Assembly: GCF_042685365.1 (NCBI RefSeq)
Contig: NZ_JBHUMY010000043.1
Coordinates: 248,001 to 312,000, forward strand
Reading direction: 5' to 3'
Origin: Paenibacillus_AP thailandensis
Lineage (GTDB): Bacteria > Bacillota > Bacilli > Paenibacillales > Paenibacillaceae
DNA: 64,000 nucleotides
Shown: one piece after another, positions 16,801 through 25,627 of the stretch
How the letters are laid out: each line of letters starts with the position of its first letter
Position numbering within the stretch: position 1 is the stretch's first letter
Notes under the pieces: model-generated
Databases searched by the model: none
The model's input: the letters and a program-made list of their open reading frames with translations, nothing else
What the model was told of the DNA's origin: nothing
Position numbers and translations under genes: made by a program

Positions 16801-17841
16801 ATGACCATCGAAATAGGTATTAGCACGTTTTTGGAAGCATTGCCGAATCCGGCGTCCGGCAAAGCCGTCAGCCATGACGAGCGTTTGCGGCAAGCGATCG
16901 AGGAGATTGTTCTCGCCGATCAGGTCGGCCTTGACGTCTACGGCATCGGCGAGCATCACCGGGCCGATTACGCGGCCTCCGCGCCCGCCGTCGTGTTGGC
17001 GGCCGCTGCCGGCCTCACCAAGCGGATCCGCCTGACAAGCGCCGTTACCGTCTTGTCTTCGGACGATCCGGTTCGCGTCTATCAGTCTTTCTCCACCTTG
17101 GACGCCGTATCGAACGGCCGGGCCGAAATTATGGCGGGCCGCGGCTCGTTCATCGAATCGTTTCCGCTCTTCGGTTACAAGCTGGACGATTACGAGGAAT
17201 TGTACGAGGAGAAGCTGGAGCTGCTGCTGAAGATCAGGGAATCCGAGAAGGTGACGTGGCGCGGAGGACATCGGCCGGCCATCCACAATCTCGGCGTCTA
17301 TCCGCGTTCCGTCCAGAACCCGCTCCCCGTCTGGATCGCCAGCGGCGGCACACCGGAATCGGCGATCCGTGCGGGCATGCTGGGGCTGCCGATCGTGTTC
17401 GCGATCATCGGCGGCATGCCGGAGCGGTTCGCGCCGCTAGTCGATCTGTATAAGCGGGCGGCCGCCAAAGCCGGCCATAACCCGGATACGCTGCCAATCG
17501 CGACGCACTCGCACGGCTTTATCGCCGAGACGGAGGAGCAGGCATGCAGCCTTTTTTTTCCCGCCGTGCAGGAGCAGATGAACGTGATCGGCCGTGAGCG
17601 GGGCTGGGCGCCGTACACGCGCGATTCGTTCGACTCGGCCCGAAGCTTGAGGGGGGCGCTGTACGTCGGCGACCCCGAATACGTCGCGGAGAAAATCGTC
17701 CTGCTGCGCCGCAATCTTGGCGTTACGCGATTTTTCCTTCATGTGGACGTCAGCGCGGTACCGCATCGCGAAGTGCTGCGCGCCATCGAGCTGCTCGGCA
17801 CCAAGGTTGCCCCGATCGTGCGCAAGGCGCTTCAATCTTAA
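16801..17841 (+). CDS. LLM-class (luciferase-like) flavin oxidoreductase
   Basis: This 346-residue protein belongs to the bacterial luciferase-like superfamily. It opens with IGISTFLEALPNPASGK, and has GIGEHHRADYAASAPAVVLAAAA, ITLTSAVTVLSSDDPVRVYQ-type and EIMAGRGSFIESFPLFGY segments, which characterise the FMN-dependent two-component monooxygenase group. It oxidises a small organic substrate with reduced flavin supplied by a partner reductase, which is not present here. AACAGGAGG gives a clear start. The unknown 207-residue gene follows after 24 bp and is probably co-transcribed. Confidence 0.9.
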   Translation: MTIEIGISTFLEALPNPASGKAVSHDERLRQAIEEIVLADQVGLDVYGIGEHHRADYAASAPAVVLAAAAGLTKRIRLTSAVTVLSSDDPVRVYQSFSTLDAVSNGRAEIMAGRGSFIESFPLFGYKLDDYEELYEEKLELLLKIRESEKVTWRGGHRPAIHNLGVYPRSVQNPLPVWIASGGTPESAIRAGMLGLPIVFAIIGGMPERFAPLVDLYKRAAAKAGHNPDTLPIATHSHGFIAETEEQACSLFFPAVQEQMNVIGRERGWAPYTRDSFDSARSLRGALYVGDPEYVAEKIVLLRRNLGVTRFFLHVDVSAVPHREVLRAIELLGTKVAPIVRKALQS

Positions 17842-17865
17842 TCTTTTGTAGAAGGGGTTGTTTCC

Positions 17866-18489
17866 ATGATGACCGGTCCGGATAACCGAATCCGCACCAA
17901 ATCCGAACGAATGGACCAGTACCTTGAAGCCCGGAAGTCCGAAGCTGCCGGCATCGGCGTACCGGATATCGTGGCGGCCGTGAACGAAATTTATAACATC
18001 GATTTGGAGTCGGCCCCCCTGCTTGGCGCGGCTTCCGCCGAAGCGGACAAGACGGATGCCCGTACGGCCATCGGCGCTTGGCTGGAGCAATGCGGCCGCC
18101 AGGCAGCCGGCGCGGAAATCCGGACGATGATCAACGAATCGTTCGGCATTAATCTGGATGCCATCTCGGCGCTTGACGGAGCCGGCATCTCCTTGTTTTC
18201 CAAGGGCCAATGGATTGTTCGCGACGATTCGGATTTGTTTATCGTTTATACCGGCGAAGGCGACCTCGACGTCCGCATATCGCCCGCCCCTTCCTTCGTC
18301 CGGCAAACCGGGGCGAAGGAGCTGCCCGACCACTTGGTTCGCGAGCTCGTCCGTTTGGGATTCGACTTCGAACCGGAAACGGGAAGCTGCTATTACCTCA
18401 GCCCAACCGGCGAAGCCGTACCGGACGCTTTTAAAGGCCAAACGATGAAAGCCGTCTTGGACGCCATCCGTCAAACCCGCTCCCATTGA
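17866..18489 (+). CDS. Protein of unknown function with an internal motif repeat
   Basis: I do not recognise this 207-residue protein. It is acidic and soluble, with no signal peptide or membrane helix. Two copies of a similar motif can be seen: residues 36-49 (VAAVNEIYNIDLES) and 86-99 (RTMINESFGINLDA), each preceded by a short amphipathic helix, so the N-terminal half is probably a duplicated helical unit. The C-terminal half (about 110-200) looks alpha/beta with an LFIVYTGEGDLDVRI core. It follows the luciferase-like oxidoreductase with GAAGGGG before the ATG. The base composition is that of the backbone. Confidence 0.75.
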   Translation: MMTGPDNRIRTKSERMDQYLEARKSEAAGIGVPDIVAAVNEIYNIDLESAPLLGAASAEADKTDARTAIGAWLEQCGRQAAGAEIRTMINESFGINLDAISALDGAGISLFSKGQWIVRDDSDLFIVYTGEGDLDVRISPAPSFVRQTGAKELPDHLVRELVRLGFDFEPETGSCYYLSPTGEAVPDAFKGQTMKAVLDAIRQTRSH

Positions 18490-18498
18490 TATTTATAA

Positions 18499-18546
18499 AG
18501 GTGGATAGAGATTCAGAGAGATCTGAATTCTATCCACTTTTTATTA
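18499..18546 (+). terminator. Terminator after the flavin oxidoreductase operon
   Basis: GTGGATAGA...ATTCAG pairs with CTGAAT...TCTATCCAC (a long near-perfect stem) and is followed by TTTTTATT. Confidence 0.85.
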
Positions 18547-18651
18547 TCTACCGGAAATAGATATCTTTCCCCTTCTCATTAGAAATTCTTGACCTTCACA
18601 TCATGTGATGGTTTAGTGTGGTTATTAATCAAATCATGGGAGAGGATTTCG

Positions 18652-19032
18652 ATACATATTAGCGAGTTATCAAAAAAAACAGGTGTAAGCTTGCGTTCGT
18701 TAAGGTACTACGAAGAAAAAAAATTACTAAAACCCACCCGCCTGGAAAATGGCTATCGGGACTATGCGGAGTCGGATATTGAAAAAGTGAAGTTTATTCA
18801 ACTTTACTTTAACCTTGGGCTTACAACGAAAGAAATAACCGATTTCTTTGACTGCTTATTCCAAAATGAAGATAAACTGCAATGCCTGCCTAATGCTATT
18901 GAAGTTGGAGAAAGAAAATTAAACGAAATCAAAATCCAAATCGAATTTTTGCGTAAAGCCGAATCGCAATTAGAAAGGAGTTTATGGAGGTGGAAAAATA
19001 TAGTCAACCGGACAGACAGCGAATTGCGTTAG
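18652..19032 (+). CDS. MerR-family regulator, start codon apparently lost (ATA)
   Basis: The protein reads as a MerR regulator of about 126 residues: HISELSKKTGVSLRSLRYYEEKKLL helix-turn-helix, YRDYAESDIEKVKFIQLYFNLGL, and a coiled coil to residue about 110. Family members start one residue before the histidine, where the codon here is ATA (18652-18654) instead of ATG, with GGGAGAGG correctly spaced 6 nt before it. An upstream in-frame ATG at 18589 has no ribosome binding site and adds 21 unlikely residues. The coding end overlaps a truncated SDR gene. The region is more AT-rich than its neighbours. It may be a pseudogene decaying together with the SDR. Confidence 0.6.
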   Translation: MHISELSKKTGVSLRSLRYYEEKKLLKPTRLENGYRDYAESDIEKVKFIQLYFNLGLTTKEITDFFDCLFQNEDKLQCLPNAIEVGERKLNEIKIQIEFLRKAESQLERSLWRWKNIVNRTDSELR

Positions 19033-19375
19033 TAACCGGAGGGAACAGAGGAATCGGAATGGAAATCGCCCGCCAACTTTCCATGAAAGGTTTAAAAGTC
19101 TTGATCGGCTGCCGGGACGAGGAAAGGGGCAGAATCGCAATTGAAAAATTAAGCACGTCGGGAGTGGACGTTGATTTAGAAGCGGTTGATGTGAATTGCC
19201 GCAATAGCATCGACCAATTGATGAAGCGTGTAAAAATAAAGTACGGCCGTCTTGATGTACTCGCGAAGCGCTGCCGGTCGCCGAAGGAGCGGATACCGCC
19301 GTATGGCTAGCTACACTCGATGATAACGGTCCAAACGGCGGTTTTTTTCGAAATCGTATGACAGCCGAATGGTAA
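18984..19375 (+). pseudogene. Short-chain dehydrogenase with an internal deletion
   Basis: The 5' part encodes a normal SDR N-terminus (RIALVTGGNRGIGMEIARQL, then IKYGRLDVL), which should continue into the NNAG motif. Instead, the frame changes near 19262-19265. From 19265 to 19375 another frame encodes a typical SDR C-terminus (EALPVAEGADTAVWLATLDD, then NGPNGGFFRNR and a stop). About 110-120 central residues, including the Ser-Tyr-Lys catalytic site, are missing. The gene is therefore an internal-deletion remnant. It overlaps the end of the MerR gene, a pairing common for redox-responsive SDR units. Confidence 0.85.
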
Positions 19376-19424
19376 CCTCCCCTTTTTTACGGTTGTTCCT
19401 CCAATGGAGAGAGGATCGCACAAC

Positions 19425-19470
19425 AAAAAAAGCGGCATTCTAAGACTTCGAGTCTTAGCTTGCCGCTTTT
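19425..19470 (-). terminator. Terminator of the GGDEF/TPP-enzyme operon
   Basis: AAAAAGCGGC...CTAAGAC and GTCTTAG...GCCGCTTTT form a long stem with a TTCGA loop; the minus strand ends in a T run just past the TPP-enzyme stop. Confidence 0.85.
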
Positions 19471-19474
19471 CACA

Positions 19475-21145
19475 TCATTTGCCGAAGGAAGATAAAAATT
19501 TCACCCGGTCGCCCATCGGCGGCGTGTTGTTGTCGGTCAAGGCCACTTCCAGAATTGCCGGTCCTCCGGCGCCAAGCAGCTTGCCGATCGCGTCTTCGTT
19601 AATGTCGGAAAGCTCGTTCACCCGGCAGCTCGGGATGCCCATCGCCGCAGCCATGCCGGCAATCGATACGGGCTCCTGCTCGAACGAAGGATGGGTTCTT
19701 TTGAATTGCAGCGCATGGCCGTGATAAACCATCCCGAGCCGCGCGTTGTTGACGACGACGAACAGGATCGGCAGCCGGTATTCCTTGGCCGTCAGCACTT
19801 CCATGCCGTGCATGAAGAAGCAGCCGTCGCCGGTGATGCACACGACGGGACGGTCCGGATCGGCCAGCTTCGCGCCGATGGCGGAGCCGATGCCGCTGCC
19901 CATCGCTCCGAAATGAACGTTGATGTCGTACGTGTTATGATCGAGCACTTTCATATAATGAATGACATAAGACATAAACTCGCCGATATCGACCGTATAA
20001 CGCGTGTTGCCCGGCAGATGGCGCTGCAGGCTGAGCAGCACGTTCTGCGTGTTGTATTCGTCCGCAGGCTTCACGGCCTCGCTTGCTGCGGCCGCCTCCG
20101 CTTTCGCCGCCGCCGCGGCCGCCGCTGCGGCCCGGCCTTCCTCGGTCACGCCGAATCCTTTCAGCTCTTCGATCAGCATAAGCAGGCTGAGCCGAATATC
20201 CCCCAGCACCGGCACGTCGATCGGATACTTCCGGTTAAAGACCGAATTGTCGAAGTCCAGCTGCACGGTAAAGCGGCCTTTCGTGAGGCTGGCGTTATAG
20301 TTGTTCGTCGCCGTTTCGCCCAGACTGGAGCCGACGATCAGCAGCGCTTGTCCTTTCCCTTCGGTAATTAAAGACGATGCGGCCTCGTGGCCGGCGAAGC
20401 CGAAGACGCCCGCCAGAAGCGGATGCTCTTCCGGGATGTAGCCTTTGGCTTGCGGGGTCGTCACGATCGGCCAGTTCAAAAGCTCAGCCAGCTCCAGCAA
20501 GGAGTCGACCGAATCCCGCACGCCTTGCCCGGCGAGAATATAGCCGTCCTTCCGCTTGGACAGCTCTTTGGCCGCCGTGATGATCGTATCCAGATTCGGC
20601 ACCATCGGCTTTCTGGCGGGAAGCTCCGGAATGTCCGCTTGGCCGATCTCCGTATGCTGCACGTCGATCGGTATCGAAAGATGGACGGGGCCCGGCACGC
20701 CGGAGATTGCGATCTGGCATGCCTTGACGAGCTCATGCATCAGGTCTTCCGCCTTCTCGATCCGAACGCTGTATTTCGTAACCGGGCTAAACAGCGGAAC
20801 GGCATCCAGCTCCTGCGAAGCGTTCAGCCCCATCGTATTGACCGGCACGGCGCCGGTCAGGAACAACACCGGCAAGTGCTCGCGCATTGCATTGGCCGCA
20901 CCCGTAATCAGATTCGTGCCTCCCGGTCCGCTGCAGCCGATGGCCACGCTCAGCCGTCCCGAATATTTCGCGTAGGCGGCCGCCATATACGAAGCCGCGC
21001 CTTCATGCTTCGCGACGACCGGTTCGATCTCCGGCATTTCGACCAGCGCGTCGAAAAATCCGTTAACCGAGCCCGCCGGAATGCCGAACAGATGCTTAAC
21101 GCCGTTTTTCTTCAAAAATTCCAATACCATTCGTGCCGCTTTCAC
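19475..21145 (-). CDS. Thiamine-diphosphate enzyme, acetolactate synthase-like
   Basis: This 556-residue protein has the three-domain fold of the acetolactate synthase/pyruvate oxidase family. The catalytic glutamate is E48 (VVAKHEGAASYMAAAYAK), and the TPP/Mg site is GDG from residue 439 with NN at 466-467. The central domain begins with GYILAGQGV. An alanine- and lysine-rich linker (about 340-365) separates the central and C-terminal domains and is unusual. The reaction is probably decarboxylation of a 2-keto acid, but no residue seen here fixes the substrate. The start is a GTG with GGAGG, overlapping the stop of the c-di-GMP gene by 4 bp, so the two are translationally coupled. Confidence 0.85.
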   Translation of the reverse strand: MKAARMVLEFLKKNGVKHLFGIPAGSVNGFFDALVEMPEIEPVVAKHEGAASYMAAAYAKYSGRLSVAIGCSGPGGTNLITGAANAMREHLPVLFLTGAVPVNTMGLNASQELDAVPLFSPVTKYSVRIEKAEDLMHELVKACQIAISGVPGPVHLSIPIDVQHTEIGQADIPELPARKPMVPNLDTIITAAKELSKRKDGYILAGQGVRDSVDSLLELAELLNWPIVTTPQAKGYIPEEHPLLAGVFGFAGHEAASSLITEGKGQALLIVGSSLGETATNNYNASLTKGRFTVQLDFDNSVFNRKYPIDVPVLGDIRLSLLMLIEELKGFGVTEEGRAAAAAAAAAKAEAAAASEAVKPADEYNTQNVLLSLQRHLPGNTRYTVDIGEFMSYVIHYMKVLDHNTYDINVHFGAMGSGIGSAIGAKLADPDRPVVCITGDGCFFMHGMEVLTAKEYRLPILFVVVNNARLGMVYHGHALQFKRTHPSFEQEPVSIAGMAAAMGIPSCRVNELSDINEDAIGKLLGAGGPAILEVALTDNNTPPMGDRVKFLSSFGK

Positions 21146-23934
21146 TGTATGATTCCTCCCAAATTATAATTTTCGGCCAATTTCTCTGTCAGATCTTGCG
21201 CCTTCATCGGGCGGCTGAAGTAATAGCCTTGCATGAGATGGCAGTTTCGCGTTGCCAGGAAATCCGCCTGATGGCTCGTTTCCACGCCCTCCGCGATGAC
21301 CTTCAGATTCAAATTTTGCGCCAGCATTATGATCGAGTTGGTGATCGCCGCATTGTCGCCGTCCGGACTAATGTCCTGCAGAAACGATTTGTCGATTTTG
21401 AGCGTGTCGATCGGCAAATTTTTCAAATACCCCAAAGACGAGTACCCCGTGCCGAAATCGTCTATCGCGATTTTAACGCCGAGCCCTTTCAGCTGCTTCA
21501 TCGTCATCAGCGTTAATTCCGTGTTTTTGATTATGAGATTTTCCGTCAGCTCCAGATGCAGGCACTCCGGCGACAGGCCGACTTCGTCCAGGACATGCTT
21601 GACGGTCGCAAACAGGTTGTTCTGCTCGAACTGGCGAACCGACAAATTGACCGAGATGCTGTAGAGCGGCAAGCCTTGCGACTGCCACGCCTTCAGCTGC
21701 TTGCAAGCTTCTTTCAGCACCCATTCGCCGATCGGCACGATCAAAGCCGTTTCCTCGGCGATCGGAATAAATTGGTCCGGCGCGATCATTCCCCTTGTCG
21801 GGTGGTTCCACCGAAGCAATGCCTCCACCCCTACGATCCGGCTCGTCCCGTAGTCCACTTGCGGCTGATAATAAATAACGAGCTCCTGTTGATCCAGCGC
21901 CTTATACAGCTCGTTCTCCAGCTTCACGCTGTCGAATGTCCGCGTATCCATCCCCTCTCTAAAAAAATGATAGCTGTTGCCGGATATTTCCTTGGATTTA
22001 TACATAGCCGTATCCGCGTTTTTAATCAGTTCATCAACGCTGCTTCCATTGTCGGGATACAGGCTAATGCCGATGCTCGTTTTAATGTAAATCTCGTGAT
22101 CCATAAGCCGGAACGGATCGGCGAACGAATCGATAATCCGCTGGACGACCTCCAGCACCTCCTCCTCGCTGGAGATGTTCGGCACGAATATCGTAAATTC
22201 GTCCCCGCCCTGGCGGGAAACCGTCACGCCTTTCGTCACGCAATTCGTCAGCCGCTGCGCGACGTCGCGCAGCAATAAGTCGCCGTAGCTGTGCCCCAAG
22301 GTGTCGTTGATGAATTTAAACCGGTCCAAATCCAAATAAAGAACCGCCAGCTTCTCGCCGTGCGTTTGCGCGTAAATAATGCCTTGGCTGAGCCGGTCCT
22401 TCAGCAGCATGCGGTTCGGCAGATCGGTCAGACTGTCGAAATAAGCGCGGTAGCGGATCTCCTCCTCCAGCTGCTTCCGCTGCGTAATGTCTTTGAACGT
22501 GACGACTTCGCCGACGATTTCGTCCCCTTCCTTGATCGAGGAGATGACGTATTCGACAGGAAAGCCCGAGCGGTTCTTGCGGAAAAACTTGTTTTCCTGA
22601 AAATAATGGTCATGCACCGTCTGAAGGTCGGCGGCAGGATCGTCGAAAATAACGGAAGAAGGCTTTCCGATCAGCTCTTCTTCGGAGTCGTAGCCCAGCA
22701 TCGTAATCCCCGCGGAATTGCAGAACGTAATGTTGCGGTCGAGATCAAGCCCGAAAATGCCTTCGCCCGCCGAATTCAGGATGAGCTCCTTCTCCCGGCT
22801 GAGCTGCCGCAGCTCGGCGACAACCCGCTCCAGCTCCTTGTTTTTGACCATGATTTCGGACGTTCTCTCCTGGATAATAATGTCCTGCTGCTCCATATAG
22901 AGCAGGTTCGACAAGGTGGAGGCGGTCGCATCCACAATCGATTGCGCGAGCTGGATCGTCGCTTCCGAATACTTCAGCTCTCCTTCCTTCAGGCTGACGA
23001 CCGGGATGACGCCCAACACTTCGCCTCTGGATACGAGCGGAAGCATGAACAAGCCCTTCATGCCGAAATTGCGGCAGAGCTCATGATTCGGACGATCGTC
23101 CGCGAACACGTTCGGAATCAGAATCGCCTTCTTCGTCCGGATGACCTCTTGGAACACCAGATCGTTGTTGTCGTCGATCCGAAACTTGTGATGCTCCCTC
23201 ATCCAGTCTTCTTCCGTCCAGTCGCTGTCCTTATACAGCTTCGCCGGCTGCATGACCGACTCGGTGATCGGGTCCAGCAAATGAACGCCGATGTTGAAGT
23301 TGTTCAGCACCTTGCCCAAATAATAAAAGCATATATCCAAGCTTTCCTGCATCGTCGAACACATCGATAAATCCCGCGTGACGTCGAGCAATAGCTGTTT
23401 CTCCGCAATCAAATTCGTTTTGTGGGTCAAATTGTTGGCGTTCCGGATGGCGACGGCGGCCATATTCACGTAAGCCTCCACCGTCTGAATTTCCGATTCG
23501 GTCAAGTTCATCGGGGTGCCGTAGTTGAATAGAAAAACAAGTCCGTACAATTCTTCCTCAAACGATATGGGGAGCGCAAGGAGCGAGCGGATTCGGAAGC
23601 CGTCGACGGCTCGGGGGTCCGGTCTGCCGTCCGCCGACGTGTCGGGGATGTAAATCGTTTTCCGCGTTTCGATGACCTCTTGGGCTAGCAGGTCGTCATC
23701 CGTATCGATAACGTGCATGTCCAGCGTCCAGCCGTTAATGACCTCCGGCTTGCCCACATAGCCTTTGAACGTCCCGTCCTCCTGCGGCAAATAAATGCCG
23801 ACCGAATCGCATTGGACGATTTCCTCGGATATGGCCGAGGTGACATGCTCCAGCACCTCGCGCAGCTCCAGCTTCGTGTTGATCAATTTCGTCAAAGTGG
23901 CGAGCCGCGAATATCTCATTTGTTCTTTCAGCAT
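21142..23934 (-). CDS. GAF-GAF-PAS-GGDEF-EAL cyclic-di-GMP protein
   Basis: This 930-residue soluble signalling protein has, in order: GAF 1 (about 20-165), GAF 2 (about 185-345), a short coiled coil, PAS (about 375-490), GGDEF (about 500-660) and EAL (about 675-925). The cyclase signature is intact (RQGGDEF near residue 575), and so is the phosphodiesterase VEALLRW near 703, with DDFGTGYSSL later. It can therefore both make and degrade c-di-GMP, the balance being set by the sensory domains. No membrane helices are seen. It is first in a two-gene operon with the TPP enzyme, an unexpected metabolic partner. Confidence 0.93.
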   Translation of the reverse strand: MLKEQMRYSRLATLTKLINTKLELREVLEHVTSAISEEIVQCDSVGIYLPQEDGTFKGYVGKPEVINGWTLDMHVIDTDDDLLAQEVIETRKTIYIPDTSADGRPDPRAVDGFRIRSLLALPISFEEELYGLVFLFNYGTPMNLTESEIQTVEAYVNMAAVAIRNANNLTHKTNLIAEKQLLLDVTRDLSMCSTMQESLDICFYYLGKVLNNFNIGVHLLDPITESVMQPAKLYKDSDWTEEDWMREHHKFRIDDNNDLVFQEVIRTKKAILIPNVFADDRPNHELCRNFGMKGLFMLPLVSRGEVLGVIPVVSLKEGELKYSEATIQLAQSIVDATASTLSNLLYMEQQDIIIQERTSEIMVKNKELERVVAELRQLSREKELILNSAGEGIFGLDLDRNITFCNSAGITMLGYDSEEELIGKPSSVIFDDPAADLQTVHDHYFQENKFFRKNRSGFPVEYVISSIKEGDEIVGEVVTFKDITQRKQLEEEIRYRAYFDSLTDLPNRMLLKDRLSQGIIYAQTHGEKLAVLYLDLDRFKFINDTLGHSYGDLLLRDVAQRLTNCVTKGVTVSRQGGDEFTIFVPNISSEEEVLEVVQRIIDSFADPFRLMDHEIYIKTSIGISLYPDNGSSVDELIKNADTAMYKSKEISGNSYHFFREGMDTRTFDSVKLENELYKALDQQELVIYYQPQVDYGTSRIVGVEALLRWNHPTRGMIAPDQFIPIAEETALIVPIGEWVLKEACKQLKAWQSQGLPLYSISVNLSVRQFEQNNLFATVKHVLDEVGLSPECLHLELTENLIIKNTELTLMTMKQLKGLGVKIAIDDFGTGYSSLGYLKNLPIDTLKIDKSFLQDISPDGDNAAITNSIIMLAQNLNLKVIAEGVETSHQADFLATRNCHLMQGYYFSRPMKAQDLTEKLAENYNLGGIIQ

Positions 23935-24270
23935 TTCATCACCCGTTCTTCAATCTGGGATAATGCGACGATATCAAGAGTCAGACTGAAATAATATTAA
24001 CCTACAAGATTCTACAAATAGTTTGAATATCCTTTCACCCTATAATTAGAAAATCAGATTTTGTAACTAATTCAATAGTTCCATAGCTTCTCTCCGGCTT
24101 ATTTTACTTGGAAACGCACCCATAATATTGCATGGGCAAAGCCCCGGGAACTAGTCCGCTCCTAATGGCCGAAGCCGGTCTTGCTACAAACGGAAAGCCG
24201 GCGCCGGTTATTTCCCGACGTCGGCTTTCCGACGGAACAACTATTTTTTTGAAGCGAACCCTAGCTAAAT
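23935..24270. other. Intergenic region between GGDEF-EAL gene and MFS gene
   Basis: In this 336-bp gap the left 130 bp are AT-rich and probably hold the promoter of the c-di-GMP gene. At 24191-24231, CGGAAAGCCG and CGGCTTTCCG form a stem followed by T-rich sequence on the plus side, a weak candidate terminator. No gene is evident. Confidence 0.4.
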
Positions 24271-25491
24271 TCAGTCGAATTCTCTTTTCGCTCCTATCGC
24301 CAGCATCGCGCCGACGGATACCGCGGCCAGCACGGCAGCGAAAACCGTGGCTCCGGGGGCCAATCCGGCGAAATCCGTCAAATAGCCCGTGCCTACGGAC
24401 AGCAGCGCCGCCGGAATATAGCCGCCCATGTTCAGAACCGCGTTCGCTTCGGCTCTGCGGTTCTCCGGGACGTGCAGCCCAATCAGCGTCAAGCCCCCGA
24501 GCTGCCCCAGGCCTTGGCCCGCGCCGGCCAGCATGGCGGCCAGCACGAGCGGTACGACCGCGGAAGCGTAAACCGCGGCCGCCGTGCACGCCATCGATAA
24601 GAGCGTGGCCAAGGCGCCAAGCAGCAGCAGCGTTCGAACCGGAAGCTTCTTCAGAACAAACTGGATACCCGTCGCCGTCAGAAACATGATGCAGGCGGTT
24701 CCTCCCGATACAAGCGGGCTGGTGGCGCCAAGCAGCTTGGAAAACAGCGAAGGGCCAAGCGACAGAACGAACGAAGTAGCCGTAATGCCGGGCGCAAAGA
24801 CGGCGATTCCGAAAGCGAGATGCCGGCGGTTCCGTTCGGGCACGCTGGGCAGCTGCAATCGGCGGCCGCCGTCCCCCGCCGGAGCGTAACGCGGAAGCGG
24901 AAGCGACCCGACGGCAATGAACGCGCTCGCCAGTATAACCAGCTGAGCTCCGTAGACTGCAACGATGGGGTCGGCGAGCGTCTCGGTCAGGACGCCCGAA
25001 AGCAGCGGTCCCAGACCTGCGCCGAGCACCATGGCGACCGATGCCGCAAGCGAAGCTGTCGTTCGCCGGGCTGCGCCTCCGACATCCATGACCGAAGCCA
25101 TGCCGGCCGAAACGATGACGCCGACGGCGATGCCCGACAGCAGGCGGGCGAGGAGCAAAGCGGCGACCGTGGAAGCCGATACGAACAGGAAACAAGCGAT
25201 AACCGCCGCCGCAAGACCGGGGAACAAAACCGGCTTGCGGCCGTACCGGTCCGACAGCCGCCCCGCGAACAGCAGCGTCCCGAGCAAACCGGCGATATAA
25301 GCGGCAAAAATCAAAGTCAGCGTGCCGCTCGAAAAGCCCATTTCCGCTTGCCAGCGCACGTAAAGCGGTGTTGCCGAGTTGGAGAGTACGAACACCGACG
25401 TGATCGTCCAGGCGGCCGTCCAGATTCGCCGGACGCTTGACGCTTGAACGGAAGCCGGGATACGTTCGGTCGTTTTGGCGAGGGGAGACAT
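24271..25491 (-). CDS. MFS efflux transporter
   Basis: This 406-residue, 12-helix major facilitator has the loop 2-3 motif GRLSDRYGRKPVLF and the TM5-region motif VLGAGLGPLLSGVL typical of DHA1 drug efflux pumps. I place the start at the ATG preceded by AAAGGAGGT, nine codons into the longest frame. It is divergent from a LysR regulator, with an 18-bp palindrome between them, so the LysR protein probably controls it. The substrate is unknown. Composition is backbone-like. Confidence 0.88.
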   Translation of the reverse strand: MSPLAKTTERIPASVQASSVRRIWTAAWTITSVFVLSNSATPLYVRWQAEMGFSSGTLTLIFAAYIAGLLGTLLFAGRLSDRYGRKPVLFPGLAAAVIACFLFVSASTVAALLLARLLSGIAVGVIVSAGMASVMDVGGAARRTTASLAASVAMVLGAGLGPLLSGVLTETLADPIVAVYGAQLVILASAFIAVGSLPLPRYAPAGDGGRRLQLPSVPERNRRHLAFGIAVFAPGITATSFVLSLGPSLFSKLLGATSPLVSGGTACIMFLTATGIQFVLKKLPVRTLLLLGALATLLSMACTAAAVYASAVVPLVLAAMLAGAGQGLGQLGGLTLIGLHVPENRRAEANAVLNMGGYIPAALLSVGTGYLTDFAGLAPGATVFAAVLAAVSVGAMLAIGAKREFD

Positions 25492-25588
25492 AACGTTTAC
25501 CTCCTTTAAAGAGCTCACGGTTATTCGTGTCGGACCCCATTATAGGTTATAATTTTGGATAACTGAAATACATGATTCGAATATACGC

Positions 25589-25606
25589 CATAACGATATG
25601 GTTATG
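25589..25606. promoter_or_regulatory. Palindromic operator in the MFS/LysR divergon
   Basis: CATAAC-GATATG-GTTATG is symmetrical at 16 of 18 positions and contains the T-N11-A pattern expected for a LysR box. It lies 22 bp upstream of the LysR start codon, just ahead of its ribosome binding site, and about 100 bp upstream of the MFS start. It would suit autoregulation plus control of the transporter. Confidence 0.65.
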
Positions 25607-25627
25607 ATTTGGAGAGGAGGTAAGCCG

